Of a DNA stretch of 5,747 nucleotides, positions 1-5,237 are shown in pieces (within the stretch, counting starts at the first letter, position 1; each line of letters begins with the position of its first letter). Location of the stretch: the NCBI GenBank assembly GCA_018267795.1, contig JAFDXS010000178.1, positions 1 to 5,747 on the forward strand, given 5' to 3'. Under the pieces are notes generated by a model. That model was not told where the DNA came from. It saw only the letters and a list, made by a program, of their open reading frames with translations, and did no database searches. The DNA is from Bacteroidota bacterium (GTDB taxonomy: Bacteria > Bacteroidota > Bacteroidia > Chitinophagales > Chitinophagaceae). The position numbers and the translations under genes were made by a program.

Positions 1-353
1 TCCGCGGCATCGCCCAGGCCATGCTTTTTAGCAAGCTGTATCAGGCGGTGTGCATCAAATGAGTTAGCTATTACAGCCTTATCAAAGTTGTAGGTGAGCC
101 CTGCATCGGCAGCCATCTGAGTTACATGGCTGTGCATTTGTTTGCTTTGTTCCAGCGACATGCCTTTTCGCTCTGCCAGGTACTCATACAGGCTCTTGCC
201 TTTTTGCGCCTGTATAGTAGGATCCAGCTGAAAGCTATGCCATACCAGTTGTACATCATCTTTATGTTCAAACCCTTCAAGCGCTGCTTCCAGCCTGCGC
301 TTACCTATATAGCAAAAGGGGCACATTATGTCTGACCAGATATCTATTTTCAT
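1..353 (-). CDS. FrnE-like DsbA-family oxidoreductase (N-terminal part, gene runs off the left edge)
   Basis: Reading leftward from the ATG at 353-351, the frame stays open to the window edge for 117 codons. The protein opens with MKIDIWSDIMCPFCYIGKRR: a beta strand followed by a CPFC redox motif at residues 11-14, then the CYIGKRR turn typical of FrnE-type DsbA thioredoxin-fold proteins (also annotated as 2-hydroxychromene-2-carboxylate isomerase-like). The stretch WHSFQLDP (residues 38-45) and NSFDAHRLIQLA (97-108) are further family signatures inside the helical insertion. Family members are usually about 210-240 residues, so roughly half is missing. No signal peptide is present, so the protein should act in the cytoplasm as a thiol-disulfide oxidoreductase or isomerase; its substrate is unknown. 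GAGGT lies 5-9 bases before the ATG, an unusually Shine-Dalgarno-like leader for this window. A weak -7 element (TACCTTTA on the minus strand, 388-381) could serve the gene; otherwise it is read from the channel gene 78 bases upstream. Confidence 0.93.
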   Translation of the reverse strand, partial: MKIDIWSDIMCPFCYIGKRRLEAALEGFEHKDDVQLVWHSFQLDPTIQAQKGKSLYEYLAERKGMSLEQSKQMHSHVTQMAADAGLTYNFDKAVIANSFDAHRLIQLAKKHGLGDAA

Positions 354-431
354 TGTTTACCTCACTGTTCTATTACAAGATAAAGGTAGGTACATCTATT
401 ATAATGGCAGTTATATCCTTATAGGCAGTAA

Positions 432-1076
432 CTATTTTCTTCTTTTGCCGCGCGATGTTAAACCCAGTGCATAATTAAGCTGCACAATTATTATGAGGGC
501 AATACTAAGATAAGTACTTATAAAACACAGCAATGCACCCAATGCATAAAGGGCCTGTGCCATAATAATGCGCCTACGCAGGGCTTTATTTACAGCTATT
601 GTTTCCGGTAAATTATTCTCTACATATCCCCGTTTCCAGGCATATACCCATTGTATATACACTATCAGCCCCAGCAGGAAAATGTTTAGCCAATAAAGCC
701 CTATAGAAAAACGATAGCTGAAATGCTCGCTCAAAAAAGCAGTAGTAAACGGCACAAGGCTCACTACCATCAGAAAAAATAAAGCGACCCATGTCAGGTC
801 GCGATCACTTCTTTTTATATAATTGTATTGCAGTGATTGCCCGTTCCAGAAAATACCTAGGGTCATAAAACTGGTAAAATAAGTCAGCAGTTTAGGAGTA
901 AGGAAACAGAAGGCCATCATCACATCATGCTCCGAATGTATCGCTTCTCTTAATGGCACATGTATATCCAATACCAGCAGTGTCATTGCCACTGCAAACA
1001 CCCCATCACTTATTGCTTCTATCCTACTTATTCTTTGCCCTGCTATTTCATTATAAGTTTTTTCCTGTTCAGGCAT
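432..1076 (-). CDS. TMEM175-family (DUF1211) integral membrane protein, putative potassium channel subunit
   Basis: The 214-residue protein has about six hydrophobic helices (roughly 22-39, 58-78, 95-115, 124-145, 171-188, 189-207), the size and topology of bacterial TMEM175 proteins, which form homotetrameric potassium-permeable channels. The first helix carries the hallmark segment RIEAISDGVFAVAMTLLVLD (residues 18-37); the TLLVL part lines the pore in characterised members. The second signature, W-x-ALFFLMVVSLVPFTTAFL (residues 96-114), matches the third helix of the family. Two departures are visible. The usual FSD triplet is ISD (22-24). The W-x-x-H commonly found at the end of helix 2 is WNGQ (77-80), so the histidine is replaced by glutamine; this comparison is from memory of the family. 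The tail is basic (SRGKRRK). The start is the first ATG of the frame. A weak -7 element (TACTTTTA on the minus strand, 1106-1099) lies 22 bases upstream. Family assignment is firm; channel function is inferred from homology. Confidence 0.92.
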   Translation of the reverse strand: MPEQEKTYNEIAGQRISRIEAISDGVFAVAMTLLVLDIHVPLREAIHSEHDVMMAFCFLTPKLLTYFTSFMTLGIFWNGQSLQYNYIKRSDRDLTWVALFFLMVVSLVPFTTAFLSEHFSYRFSIGLYWLNIFLLGLIVYIQWVYAWKRGYVENNLPETIAVNKALRRRIIMAQALYALGALLCFISTYLSIALIIIVQLNYALGLTSRGKRRK

Positions 1077-1166
1077 AGTATATGTCTTCTATAGGCAATA
1101 AAAGTACGCAAGCTTATGAAAGTATTAAATAGTGTTAAACCAGCTAACAGAATAGTTTCGGTTACT

Positions 1167-1727
1167 TTATTTCCTGACCATCTTTGCCCATTCTTTCGGC
1201 TTCACACCATAAGACATCAATTTGCCGTTCACAAAACAAAAAGACTTATTTAGGCTACCCATTAATCCAAAATGCTCATTCACTTGTCTTATAGCATCAA
1301 CAGTATTATGGCCATAGCAGCTATCGGCAAGTACAAACAATTTATCTTTTAATTGGTATTTGTTCATAAACCCATACGCCCTGTTATACAAATAGGCATC
1401 AAGCAGCATTACGAACTTATAGTCGGGGTGATCGTTTTTAAAATTCTTCATGTAATACACTGCACTATCATTTGCGCTACAGCTTACACTCCATATATAA
1501 ATAAATATCTTATCATTCTTTATTATCAAGGTATCAATATCACTATTGCATGCCTCCATTATATATGGGTCTTTATAGTTTTCTGCAAATGGCCTTTCTG
1601 TAGAGTCGTAATTGAAATGTATATAATGACTGTTGCCTTTACCAAAGGCTTTATACAAGTTGCCGTTATGCTCAATGGAGCAACCTGCCAGAATAATAAT
1701 AATGCTAAATAAAATTAACCTTGACAT
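1167..1727 (-). CDS. Exported lipoprotein with a degenerate thioredoxin-like domain
   Basis: I chose the ATG at 1727-1725 (186 residues) because it starts directly with a lipoprotein signal: MSR, a hydrophobic run (residues 4-13) and the lipobox LAGC, with lipidated Cys16. A start 24 codons further upstream would bury that signal and overlap the preceding gene. Residues about 63-180 resemble a TlpA/thioredoxin-fold domain. There is a strand DKIFIYIW, then W79-S-V-S-C83-S-A-N86 where an active protein would have W-x-x-x-C-x-x-C, then a helix (87-97), strand YKFVMLLD (103-110), and HFGLMGSLNKSFCFVNGKLM (152-171), which matches the 'G-x-P-T-x-F-x-x-x-G' end of thioredoxins without the cis-proline. 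The resolving cysteine is Asn86, so a classical disulfide reductase is unlikely; other cysteines are C60, C137 and C164. It is probably anchored in the inner or outer membrane facing the periplasm. It lies 25 bases after the small exported protein gene and probably shares its transcript. The fold is an inference by eye; the lipoprotein call is firm. Confidence 0.8.
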   Translation of the reverse strand: MSRLILFSIIIILAGCSIEHNGNLYKAFGKGNSHYIHFNYDSTERPFAENYKDPYIMEACNSDIDTLIIKNDKIFIYIWSVSCSANDSAVYYMKNFKNDHPDYKFVMLLDAYLYNRAYGFMNKYQLKDKLFVLADSCYGHNTVDAIRQVNEHFGLMGSLNKSFCFVNGKLMSYGVKPKEWAKMVRK

Positions 1728-1734
1728 AGAAGAG

Positions 1735-1747
1735 ATTGGGGGAATTA
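1735..1747. repeat. Left copy of a 13-bp perfect inverted repeat
   Basis: ATTGGGGGAATTA here is the exact reverse complement of the sequence at 2226-2238. It fills the middle of the 25-base gap between the exported-protein gene and the lipoprotein gene, ending 7 bases before the lipoprotein ATG. The bases flanking the 13-mer on either side do not pair with those of the other copy. Confidence 0.6.
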
Positions 1748-1752
1748 TTAAT

Positions 1753-2187
1753 TTAATATGCTGTAAATGCAACAGATACCATGCCTGCATGCTTACCATC
1801 AGGGTCTGCTACTATAGGATATACACCGGGTGTTAGTATTACAGTTTTATATCCCATAAAGGCAGCCATATCACTGGGCAATGTTATAGGGTCATCCACT
1901 GTAAAATTGTTGTCGGGAGAAGTTTTTTCAATATTGTAATGAATAATAAGGTTATGGCCATCAACTTCTACGTCAGCAGTAGATTCTCCATCACCGGCAG
2001 TTGATATTATATCTTCATCGCCTATCTGCCACCACAGAAAGTTTCCACGAACATTACATATACCATGCCCGTCGCAGCCGCGATGACCATCGCTCCAATG
2101 AAGGTTAATAGTGTACCATGGAGCAGCGTAAGAAGAAATACTAATCATTGATAATAGTATTCCTAAAAGAACAATTTTACTTTTCAT
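1753..2187 (-). CDS. Small exported protein with two cysteines, function unknown
   Basis: The 144-residue product starts with a Sec signal peptide (MKSK, hydrophobic 5-18, cleavage near SSYA-A at residue 21-22). The mature part begins with PWYTINLHWSDGHRG and contains C38-DGHGI-C44, the only two cysteines, which could form a short disulfide loop in the oxidising periplasm. The rest looks beta-rich: IIHYNI (81-86), FTVDDPITLPSDMAAFMGY (95-113), a TVILTPGVYPIV strand-turn-strand (115-126) and a final GMVSVAFTAY (135-144). The layout of a glycine/cysteine-rich GxGIC segment, a central region and a terminal 'I-x-x-G-x-Y-P-V ... G-x-V-x-V' unit recalls small exported proteins I have seen in Bacteroidota genomes; no function is known to me. 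Its gene comes first in a likely two-gene unit with the thioredoxin-like lipoprotein, so a shared role at the cell envelope is possible. Exported status is well supported; everything beyond that is open. Confidence 0.85.
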   Translation of the reverse strand: MKSKIVLLGILLSMISISSYAAPWYTINLHWSDGHRGCDGHGICNVRGNFLWWQIGDEDIISTAGDGESTADVEVDGHNLIIHYNIEKTSPDNNFTVDDPITLPSDMAAFMGYKTVILTPGVYPIVADPDGKHAGMVSVAFTAY

Positions 2188-2209
2188 AATTCTTGATTAA
2201 GGTTTTTTG

Positions 2210-2243
2210 AAAAATTAGTGATAGTTAATTCCCCCAATTCAAA
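2210..2243 (-). promoter_or_regulatory. Candidate promoter for the exported-protein/lipoprotein unit
   Basis: On the minus strand TAATTTTT (2217-2210) matches the Bacteroidota -7 consensus TAnnTTTG except for the last base. It is preceded by TTTG (2243-2240) at a spacing of 22 bases, close to the expected -33 distance. The -7 element ends 22 bases before the ATG at 2187. In such an AT-rich stretch a match of this quality can arise by chance. Confidence 0.35.
2226..2238. repeat. Right copy of a 13-bp perfect inverted repeat
   Basis: TAATTCCCCCAAT is the exact reverse complement of 1735-1747. It sits 38 bases before the start of the exported-protein gene and inside the candidate promoter interval between the -33 and -7 elements. 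The two copies thus enclose that gene, its start region and the -7 element, a 504-base segment from outer end to outer end. Confidence 0.6.
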
Positions 2244-2301
2244 ACAATATATATAAAATAAGTTTAAAAACTCTTTTTATTATGAGGTTATTTTTAATTA
2301 T

Positions 2302-2342
2302 TAAATGTCAGTTAATAAACTGTTGCAATTAACTAACATTTA
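2302..2342. repeat. Imperfect hairpin / dyad with 15-bp arms
   Basis: TAAATGTCAGTTAAT (2302-2316) and ATTAACTAACATTTA (2328-2342) are complementary at 14 of 15 positions; the only mismatch is C2309 against A2335. The loop is 11 bases. A competing inner stem CAGTT/AACTG (2309-2313 with 2318-2322) uses part of the left arm. It lies between two divergent genes and lacks a following T-run beyond what the local AT content gives, so a terminator role is unlikely. It may be an operator for either direction or simply an AT-rich dyad. Confidence 0.5.
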
Positions 2343-2472
2343 TATCCGTACAGACCTATTTCAGACTACCCGAACTCTTCTCCAAATACTTTTCCGATAA
2401 CAATACATAATACCTGCGAGGCAAATTTGATTGTTTCGTCACGCTCAGATCTTCCTATCATTTTTTACACAG

Positions 2473-2492
2473 AATAGACAGACTTGTCTATT
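2473..2492. promoter_or_regulatory. TetR-type operator, copy 1 (on the regulator's own promoter)
   Basis: A 20-bp palindrome AATAGACA-GACT-TGTCTATT with perfectly matching 8-base arms around a 4-base centre. The same 19 bases recur at 3094-3112 in front of the efflux gene. The form AGAC...GTCT is common among operators of NemR-like TetR repressors. It covers the -33 element (TTG, 2484-2486), so a bound repressor would block initiation; this implies autorepression. Confidence 0.85.
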
Positions 2493-2515
2493 TACAAAAA
2501 ATACTTTTACCTTTG
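2484..2515 (+). promoter_or_regulatory. Bacteroidota-type promoter of the tetR gene
   Basis: TTG at 2484-2486 (-33) and TACCTTTG at 2508-2515 (-7, an exact TAnnTTTG match) are separated by 21 bases, a normal spacing for the primary sigma factor of this phylum. The predicted transcription start falls at about 2519-2522, on or next to the ATG at 2520. The mRNA would therefore be leaderless or nearly so. Confidence 0.75.
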
Positions 2516-2519
2516 TGCT

Positions 2520-3077
2520 ATGACTGCAAATAATGTGCACGATAAAATAGTAGATGTAGCTTTTCGTCTTTTTTATGAGCAGGGCTACAACCGCACAGGT
2601 ATCAACCAGGTTATTGAGGAGGCTGGTATAGCCAAGGCTTCGCTGTACAATCATTTTTCTTCCAAAACAGATTTGCTGCTGGCATACCTACATCGTTTCA
2701 ATGATCAATGGTTTTCGGGAGCCGATAAATTATTGGCTACCTTCAGTGATCCTAAACAGAAGCTCCTGGCCATTTTTGACTATAGGATCAACAATCAGCG
2801 TAAAGGCGGTTATGGCGGCTGTGCTTTTATAAAGATCAGTGCCGAGTTAGACAATAGCGAGCCGGAAGTAACAAAACTGGTGGCAGCTAATAAAGAACGT
2901 TTGCGCATTTATATACACAAGCTCGCAGTGCAGGCTAACGAGTCGCATATATTATCAAACGAAGCACTTACAGACCTTATTTTCCTACTCATGGAGGGCG
3001 GCCTTAGCAGCGCTCCTATCTTCCGGAATACAAAGGACCTTGAAAGCGCTAAAAAAATAGTAAAGAAACTACTCTAA
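2520..3077 (+). CDS. TetR/AcrR-family transcriptional repressor of the adjacent efflux pump
   Basis: A 185-residue one-domain-plus-ligand-domain regulator. The N-terminus has the TetR DNA-binding fold: helix DKIVDVAFRLFYEQGYNRTG (8-27), then a helix-turn-helix INQVIEEAGIAKASLYNHFSSK (28-49), whose recognition helix ends in the classic SLYNHF. The C-terminal ligand domain has GGYGGCAFIKISAEL (96-110), matching the 'RGC-x-F-x-x-x-x-x-E' core of NemR/YcdC-like members, with Cys101 near the place of a redox-active cysteine in NemR. I start it at the ATG 2520. An in-frame TTG at 2484 would add 12 residues, but that TTG is the promoter -33 element. A GTG at 2535 is an alternative that would give a short leader and still leave the fold complete. 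The gene lies 48 bases before the pump gene in the same direction, with identical operators before both, so it most likely represses itself and the pump and releases DNA on binding a toxic ligand or on cysteine modification. The inducer is unknown. Confidence 0.94.
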   Translation: MTANNVHDKIVDVAFRLFYEQGYNRTGINQVIEEAGIAKASLYNHFSSKTDLLLAYLHRFNDQWFSGADKLLATFSDPKQKLLAIFDYRINNQRKGGYGGCAFIKISAELDNSEPEVTKLVAANKERLRIYIHKLAVQANESHILSNEALTDLIFLLMEGGLSSAPIFRNTKDLESAKKIVKKLL

Positions 3078-3094
3078 ATTTTTTTGAATAGTAA

Positions 3095-3112
3095 ATAGAC
3101 AGACTTGTCTAT
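3095..3112. promoter_or_regulatory. TetR-type operator, copy 2 (in front of the efflux gene)
   Basis: ATAGACA-GACT-TGTCTAT, identical to the inner 18 bases of the palindrome at 2473-2492 including its non-palindromic centre GACT. It lies in the 48-base gap after tetR and ends 13 bases before the pump ATG. No clear TAnnTTTG is present here; TTTG at 3083-3086 could be a -33 element but the following -7 (TATCTAAA, 3110-3117) is poor. The site may repress a second, weak promoter or act as a roadblock to transcription coming from tetR. Confidence 0.82.
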
Positions 3113-3125
3113 CTAAAATAAAAAT

Positions 3126-4547
3126 ATGAAACAAAATGATTCAAAGCTGGCTGCATTGCTTATAGTGCTCACAGCACCACTCCTATCCGTTATCGATGTG
3201 TTTATTATCAATGTCGCTATCCCTACTATTAAGCGTGGGATAAATGCCACAGATGCAGAACTGCAATTAGTTATCGCCGGCTATCTCTTAGGGTACGCAT
3301 CTTTCCTTATCACAGGCGGCCGCATGGGTGATCATTATGGGCGCAAAAAGGTCTTCATCTGGGGTATGTTCTTTTTCACGCTCACATCCTGCCTTTGTGG
3401 TTTGTCCAATACGCCTTTGCAGCTCAATATCGCACGCTTCTTTCAGGGCATCAGCGCATCATTCATGGTGCCACAAACCATTGCCTATATACAGGTGCTG
3501 TTCCAGCAGCCCAGGGCAAGGACCAAAGCCCTCGCCTGTTTTGGCATTACCCTTGGCATTGCATGTATCATCGGCGAGTTCCTCGGCGGCTTTTTTTCTT
3601 ACTATCATTTTGCCATTCCCGGCTGGCGTTTAATATTTTTTATCAATTTACCGGTAGGTATTCTGTCCCTGTTCGCCGCGCTACGCTACCTTACCGAAAC
3701 AGAAAAACATCAAAGCACTCGCTTCGACTACAGCGGTGTGTTGCTGCTCACCGTAGCGCTTGTATGTCTTATCATCCCCCTCATACAAGGCCGCGAATTG
3801 CACTGGCCTTTCTGGATCATTGTACTTCTCGTCTTTTCACTCCTGCTCTTCTTTATATTTTTCAGAGACCAGAAAAAGAAGCTACAGCAAAACAAACCGC
3901 TGCTCATCAATATCCAGCTCTTTCGCTTCAAGGATTTTAATATCGGCCTGCTTTGTCTTGCACTGGTATTTATAGTCAACAACTCATACCTCCTCATCAG
4001 CACCATATTTTTACAAAGTGGTTTGCATATTAATCCTTTTGCTACCGGCAATGCATTTGTTATTTATGGTTTGGGCTTCGGCGTATCTTCCGTATTGGCT
4101 ACCAGGGTAGCAGCACAGTATAGCAAGTATCAATTGCTGTTTGGTGTCAGCCTCATGCTACTATCACTATGCCTGCAGGTGCTTAGTTTCAGCAGCGCAT
4201 CCTTTGGGTACACTACACTATGTGCCTGGCTTGCGGTCTATGGCTTTGGCTGGGGTTTTGTATTGCCATCATTGCTCAATGTTTCTCTGCGTAGCGTGCC
4301 TGTATCATTTGCAGGCACAGCCTCAGGTCTATACTCTACCTTCCAGCAAACGGCATCAGCCTTAGGCGTATCAGTTATAGGCGGCATATTTTTCGGCGTT
4401 CTTGGCAAGCAGTCCAGCATATCAGCCTATGTCAACGCTTTTCAATTTGCCACTTACCTCGATATTGCAGGTCTTGCCATTACCTGTGCATTGATACTCG
4501 CATTACCCAAAGTAGCGGTAAGTACAGAAATGCACTTTGCAGAATAA
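3126..4547 (+). CDS. MFS drug:H+ antiporter of the DHA2 (EmrB/QacA) type
   Basis: The 473-residue polytopic protein has about 14 hydrophobic segments, the DHA2 topology (by eye near 10-32, 47-64, 76-92, 103-125, 136-157, 168-187, 202-220, 228-246, 271-294, 306-324, 336-356, 362-384, 404-426, 444-462). Visible motifs: D1-like S21VIDVFIINVAIP33 with the conserved Asp24; motif A G64GRMGDHYGRKKVF77 in the loop after helix 2; motif B A103RFFQGISAS112; the WRLIFFINLPVGIL (167-180) segment typical of DHA2; and a C-terminal GTASGLYSTFQQTASALG (397-414). At the antiporter motif C (about 144-155) the usual GPxxGG is GEFLGG, so Glu151 replaces proline; related DHA2 subfamilies often have Gln there. It should sit in the inner membrane and export a hydrophobic or cationic toxicant using the proton gradient. 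It follows its TetR regulator with an operator between them. No membrane-fusion (EmrA-like) gene is visible; the outer-membrane protein downstream is too small to be a TolC-type channel. Substrate unknown. Confidence 0.94.
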   Translation: MKQNDSKLAALLIVLTAPLLSVIDVFIINVAIPTIKRGINATDAELQLVIAGYLLGYASFLITGGRMGDHYGRKKVFIWGMFFFTLTSCLCGLSNTPLQLNIARFFQGISASFMVPQTIAYIQVLFQQPRARTKALACFGITLGIACIIGEFLGGFFSYYHFAIPGWRLIFFINLPVGILSLFAALRYLTETEKHQSTRFDYSGVLLLTVALVCLIIPLIQGRELHWPFWIIVLLVFSLLLFFIFFRDQKKKLQQNKPLLINIQLFRFKDFNIGLLCLALVFIVNNSYLLISTIFLQSGLHINPFATGNAFVIYGLGFGVSSVLATRVAAQYSKYQLLFGVSLMLLSLCLQVLSFSSASFGYTTLCAWLAVYGFGWGFVLPSLLNVSLRSVPVSFAGTASGLYSTFQQTASALGVSVIGGIFFGVLGKQSSISAYVNAFQFATYLDIAGLAITCALILALPKVAVSTEMHFAE

Positions 4548-4589
4548 CTGCATTATGCGAGCGCTATCAATTCAAATATTTCATATATT

Positions 4590-4604
4590 GCTTTAAGTTA
4601 AAGC
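4590..4604. repeat. 15-bp palindrome just upstream of the outer-membrane protein gene
   Basis: GCTTTAA-G-TTAAAGC has perfectly complementary 7-base arms around one base and ends 6 bases before the ATG at 4611. As RNA it would form a 6-bp stem with a 3-base loop in the translation initiation region, although most pairs are A-U. It does not resemble the TetR operators. It may be a regulator site, a weak hairpin or chance. Confidence 0.4.
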
Positions 4605-4610
4605 ACCCTT

Positions 4611-5237
4611 ATGAGAGCAATCATCATACCCTTGATGCTGCTTATTGCTATGCCTTTTGCCAGGGCATTTGCACAGCATCACAATGAACTATATTTATCT
4701 GCAGGCGTCGTTACTCCGGACGAGATAAGCGGCTGGGAAGGCAGAGGTGGCATAATGACAGGCTATATCTCTTCGCCTACACTTACCACCCACGCATTAT
4801 TTCTTACCTACCGGCGTACATTCTCTAAAAGATTTTCGCTAGGCATTACTGCCGGTATCGACAATGAGACAGGGGAACTGTCTTATGGCAATCCTAAAGA
4901 AACCGGACAGGTTGAAGGCACAAGTGGCTACTATAATGTCTATACATATACCATAGCGATTGAAGGCAGTGTCACCTACTTCAAAAGACGATACCTAAAG
5001 CTATATGGCTGTGCCGGTATTGGCATCACCTCTTACGACGATATCTATACCATTTATCCTAATCCGCCAAGCTGGGTGCCTGTACCACCTAAAAGCCCTT
5101 ACGACTATCACGAACAACATTTCAACGCGCAGATAACAGGCTTCGGCATCAGGATGGGGCGTACAATAGCTGGCTTCTTTGAAGTAGGCTATGGCTATAA
5201 AGGTCTTATAAGCACCGGTATATCAGCAAGGTTTTGA
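4611..5237 (+). CDS. Small outer-membrane beta-barrel protein (porin-like fold), function unknown
   Basis: The 208-residue protein begins with a Sec signal peptide (MR, hydrophobic 4-16, cleavage at AFA-Q after residue 21). The mature part has alternating polar/hydrophobic beta strands rich in Gly and aromatic residues: ELYLSAGVV (26-34), HALFLTYRRTF (61-71), RFSLGITAGID (74-84), TYTIAIEGSVTYF (112-124), LKLYGCAGIGITSY (129-142), AQITGFGIRMG (173-183), AGFFEVGYGYKG (187-198) and LISTGISARF (199-208). It ends in phenylalanine, the usual signal for insertion by the BAM complex. The size suggests a small barrel of about eight strands. A proline-rich stretch (150-163, PNPPSWVPVPPKSP) probably forms an outer loop. 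The gene lies 63 bases after the efflux gene in the same direction and could be read from it; no good -7 element was found in the gap. Whether it takes part in efflux is not shown by the sequence; it is too small for a TolC-like conduit. Confidence 0.85.
   Translation: MRAIIIPLMLLIAMPFARAFAQHHNELYLSAGVVTPDEISGWEGRGGIMTGYISSPTLTTHALFLTYRRTFSKRFSLGITAGIDNETGELSYGNPKETGQVEGTSGYYNVYTYTIAIEGSVTYFKRRYLKLYGCAGIGITSYDDIYTIYPNPPSWVPVPPKSPYDYHEQHFNAQITGFGIRMGRTIAGFFEVGYGYKGLISTGISARF

Larger units (their letters stand above)
2188..2472. other. AT-rich divergent intergenic region
   Basis: This spacer separates the leftward exported-protein unit from the rightward TetR/efflux unit. Its left part (to about 2345) is strongly AT-rich and holds a candidate leftward promoter, one copy of the 13-bp inverted repeat and an imperfect hairpin. 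Its right part (about 2346-2465) is less AT-rich and contains, on the minus strand, an ATG-initiated frame of 31 codons (2461-2366) with a stop codon directly upstream of its ATG. I do not call that frame a gene. No RNA gene or mobile element end was recognised. Confidence 0.7.

Noticed and set aside
126..335. A 69-codon plus-strand frame opposite the left-edge gene
   Set aside because: The minus strand encodes an unmistakable CPFC-containing DsbA-family protein over the same bases.
1353..1712. A 119-codon plus-strand frame opposite the lipoprotein gene
   Set aside because: It is antisense to a gene with a clear lipoprotein signal and shows no domain of its own.
1728..1799. A longer start for the lipoprotein gene, at the ATG 1799
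   Set aside because: It would overlap the end of the upstream gene by 47 bases and place 24 residues in front of a complete lipoprotein signal with lipobox.
2188..2472. A CRISPR array, tRNA or insertion-sequence end in the divergent spacer
   Set aside because: No regularly spaced repeats, cloverleaf features or paired terminal repeats with target duplications were seen.
2484..2519. A TTG start giving a 197-residue TetR protein
   Set aside because: The TTG is the -33 promoter element and lies inside the operator; the added 12 residues are not needed for the fold.
3395..3940. A 181-codon plus-strand frame inside the efflux gene
   Set aside because: It lies wholly within the transporter frame in another register, has low-complexity Ser/His/Arg-rich content and no recognisable domain.
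4611..5237. The barrel protein as an outer-membrane channel of a tripartite efflux system with the pump
   Set aside because: It has about 187 mature residues and barrel strands only, with no helical tunnel domain as in TolC; no membrane-fusion protein gene is present.
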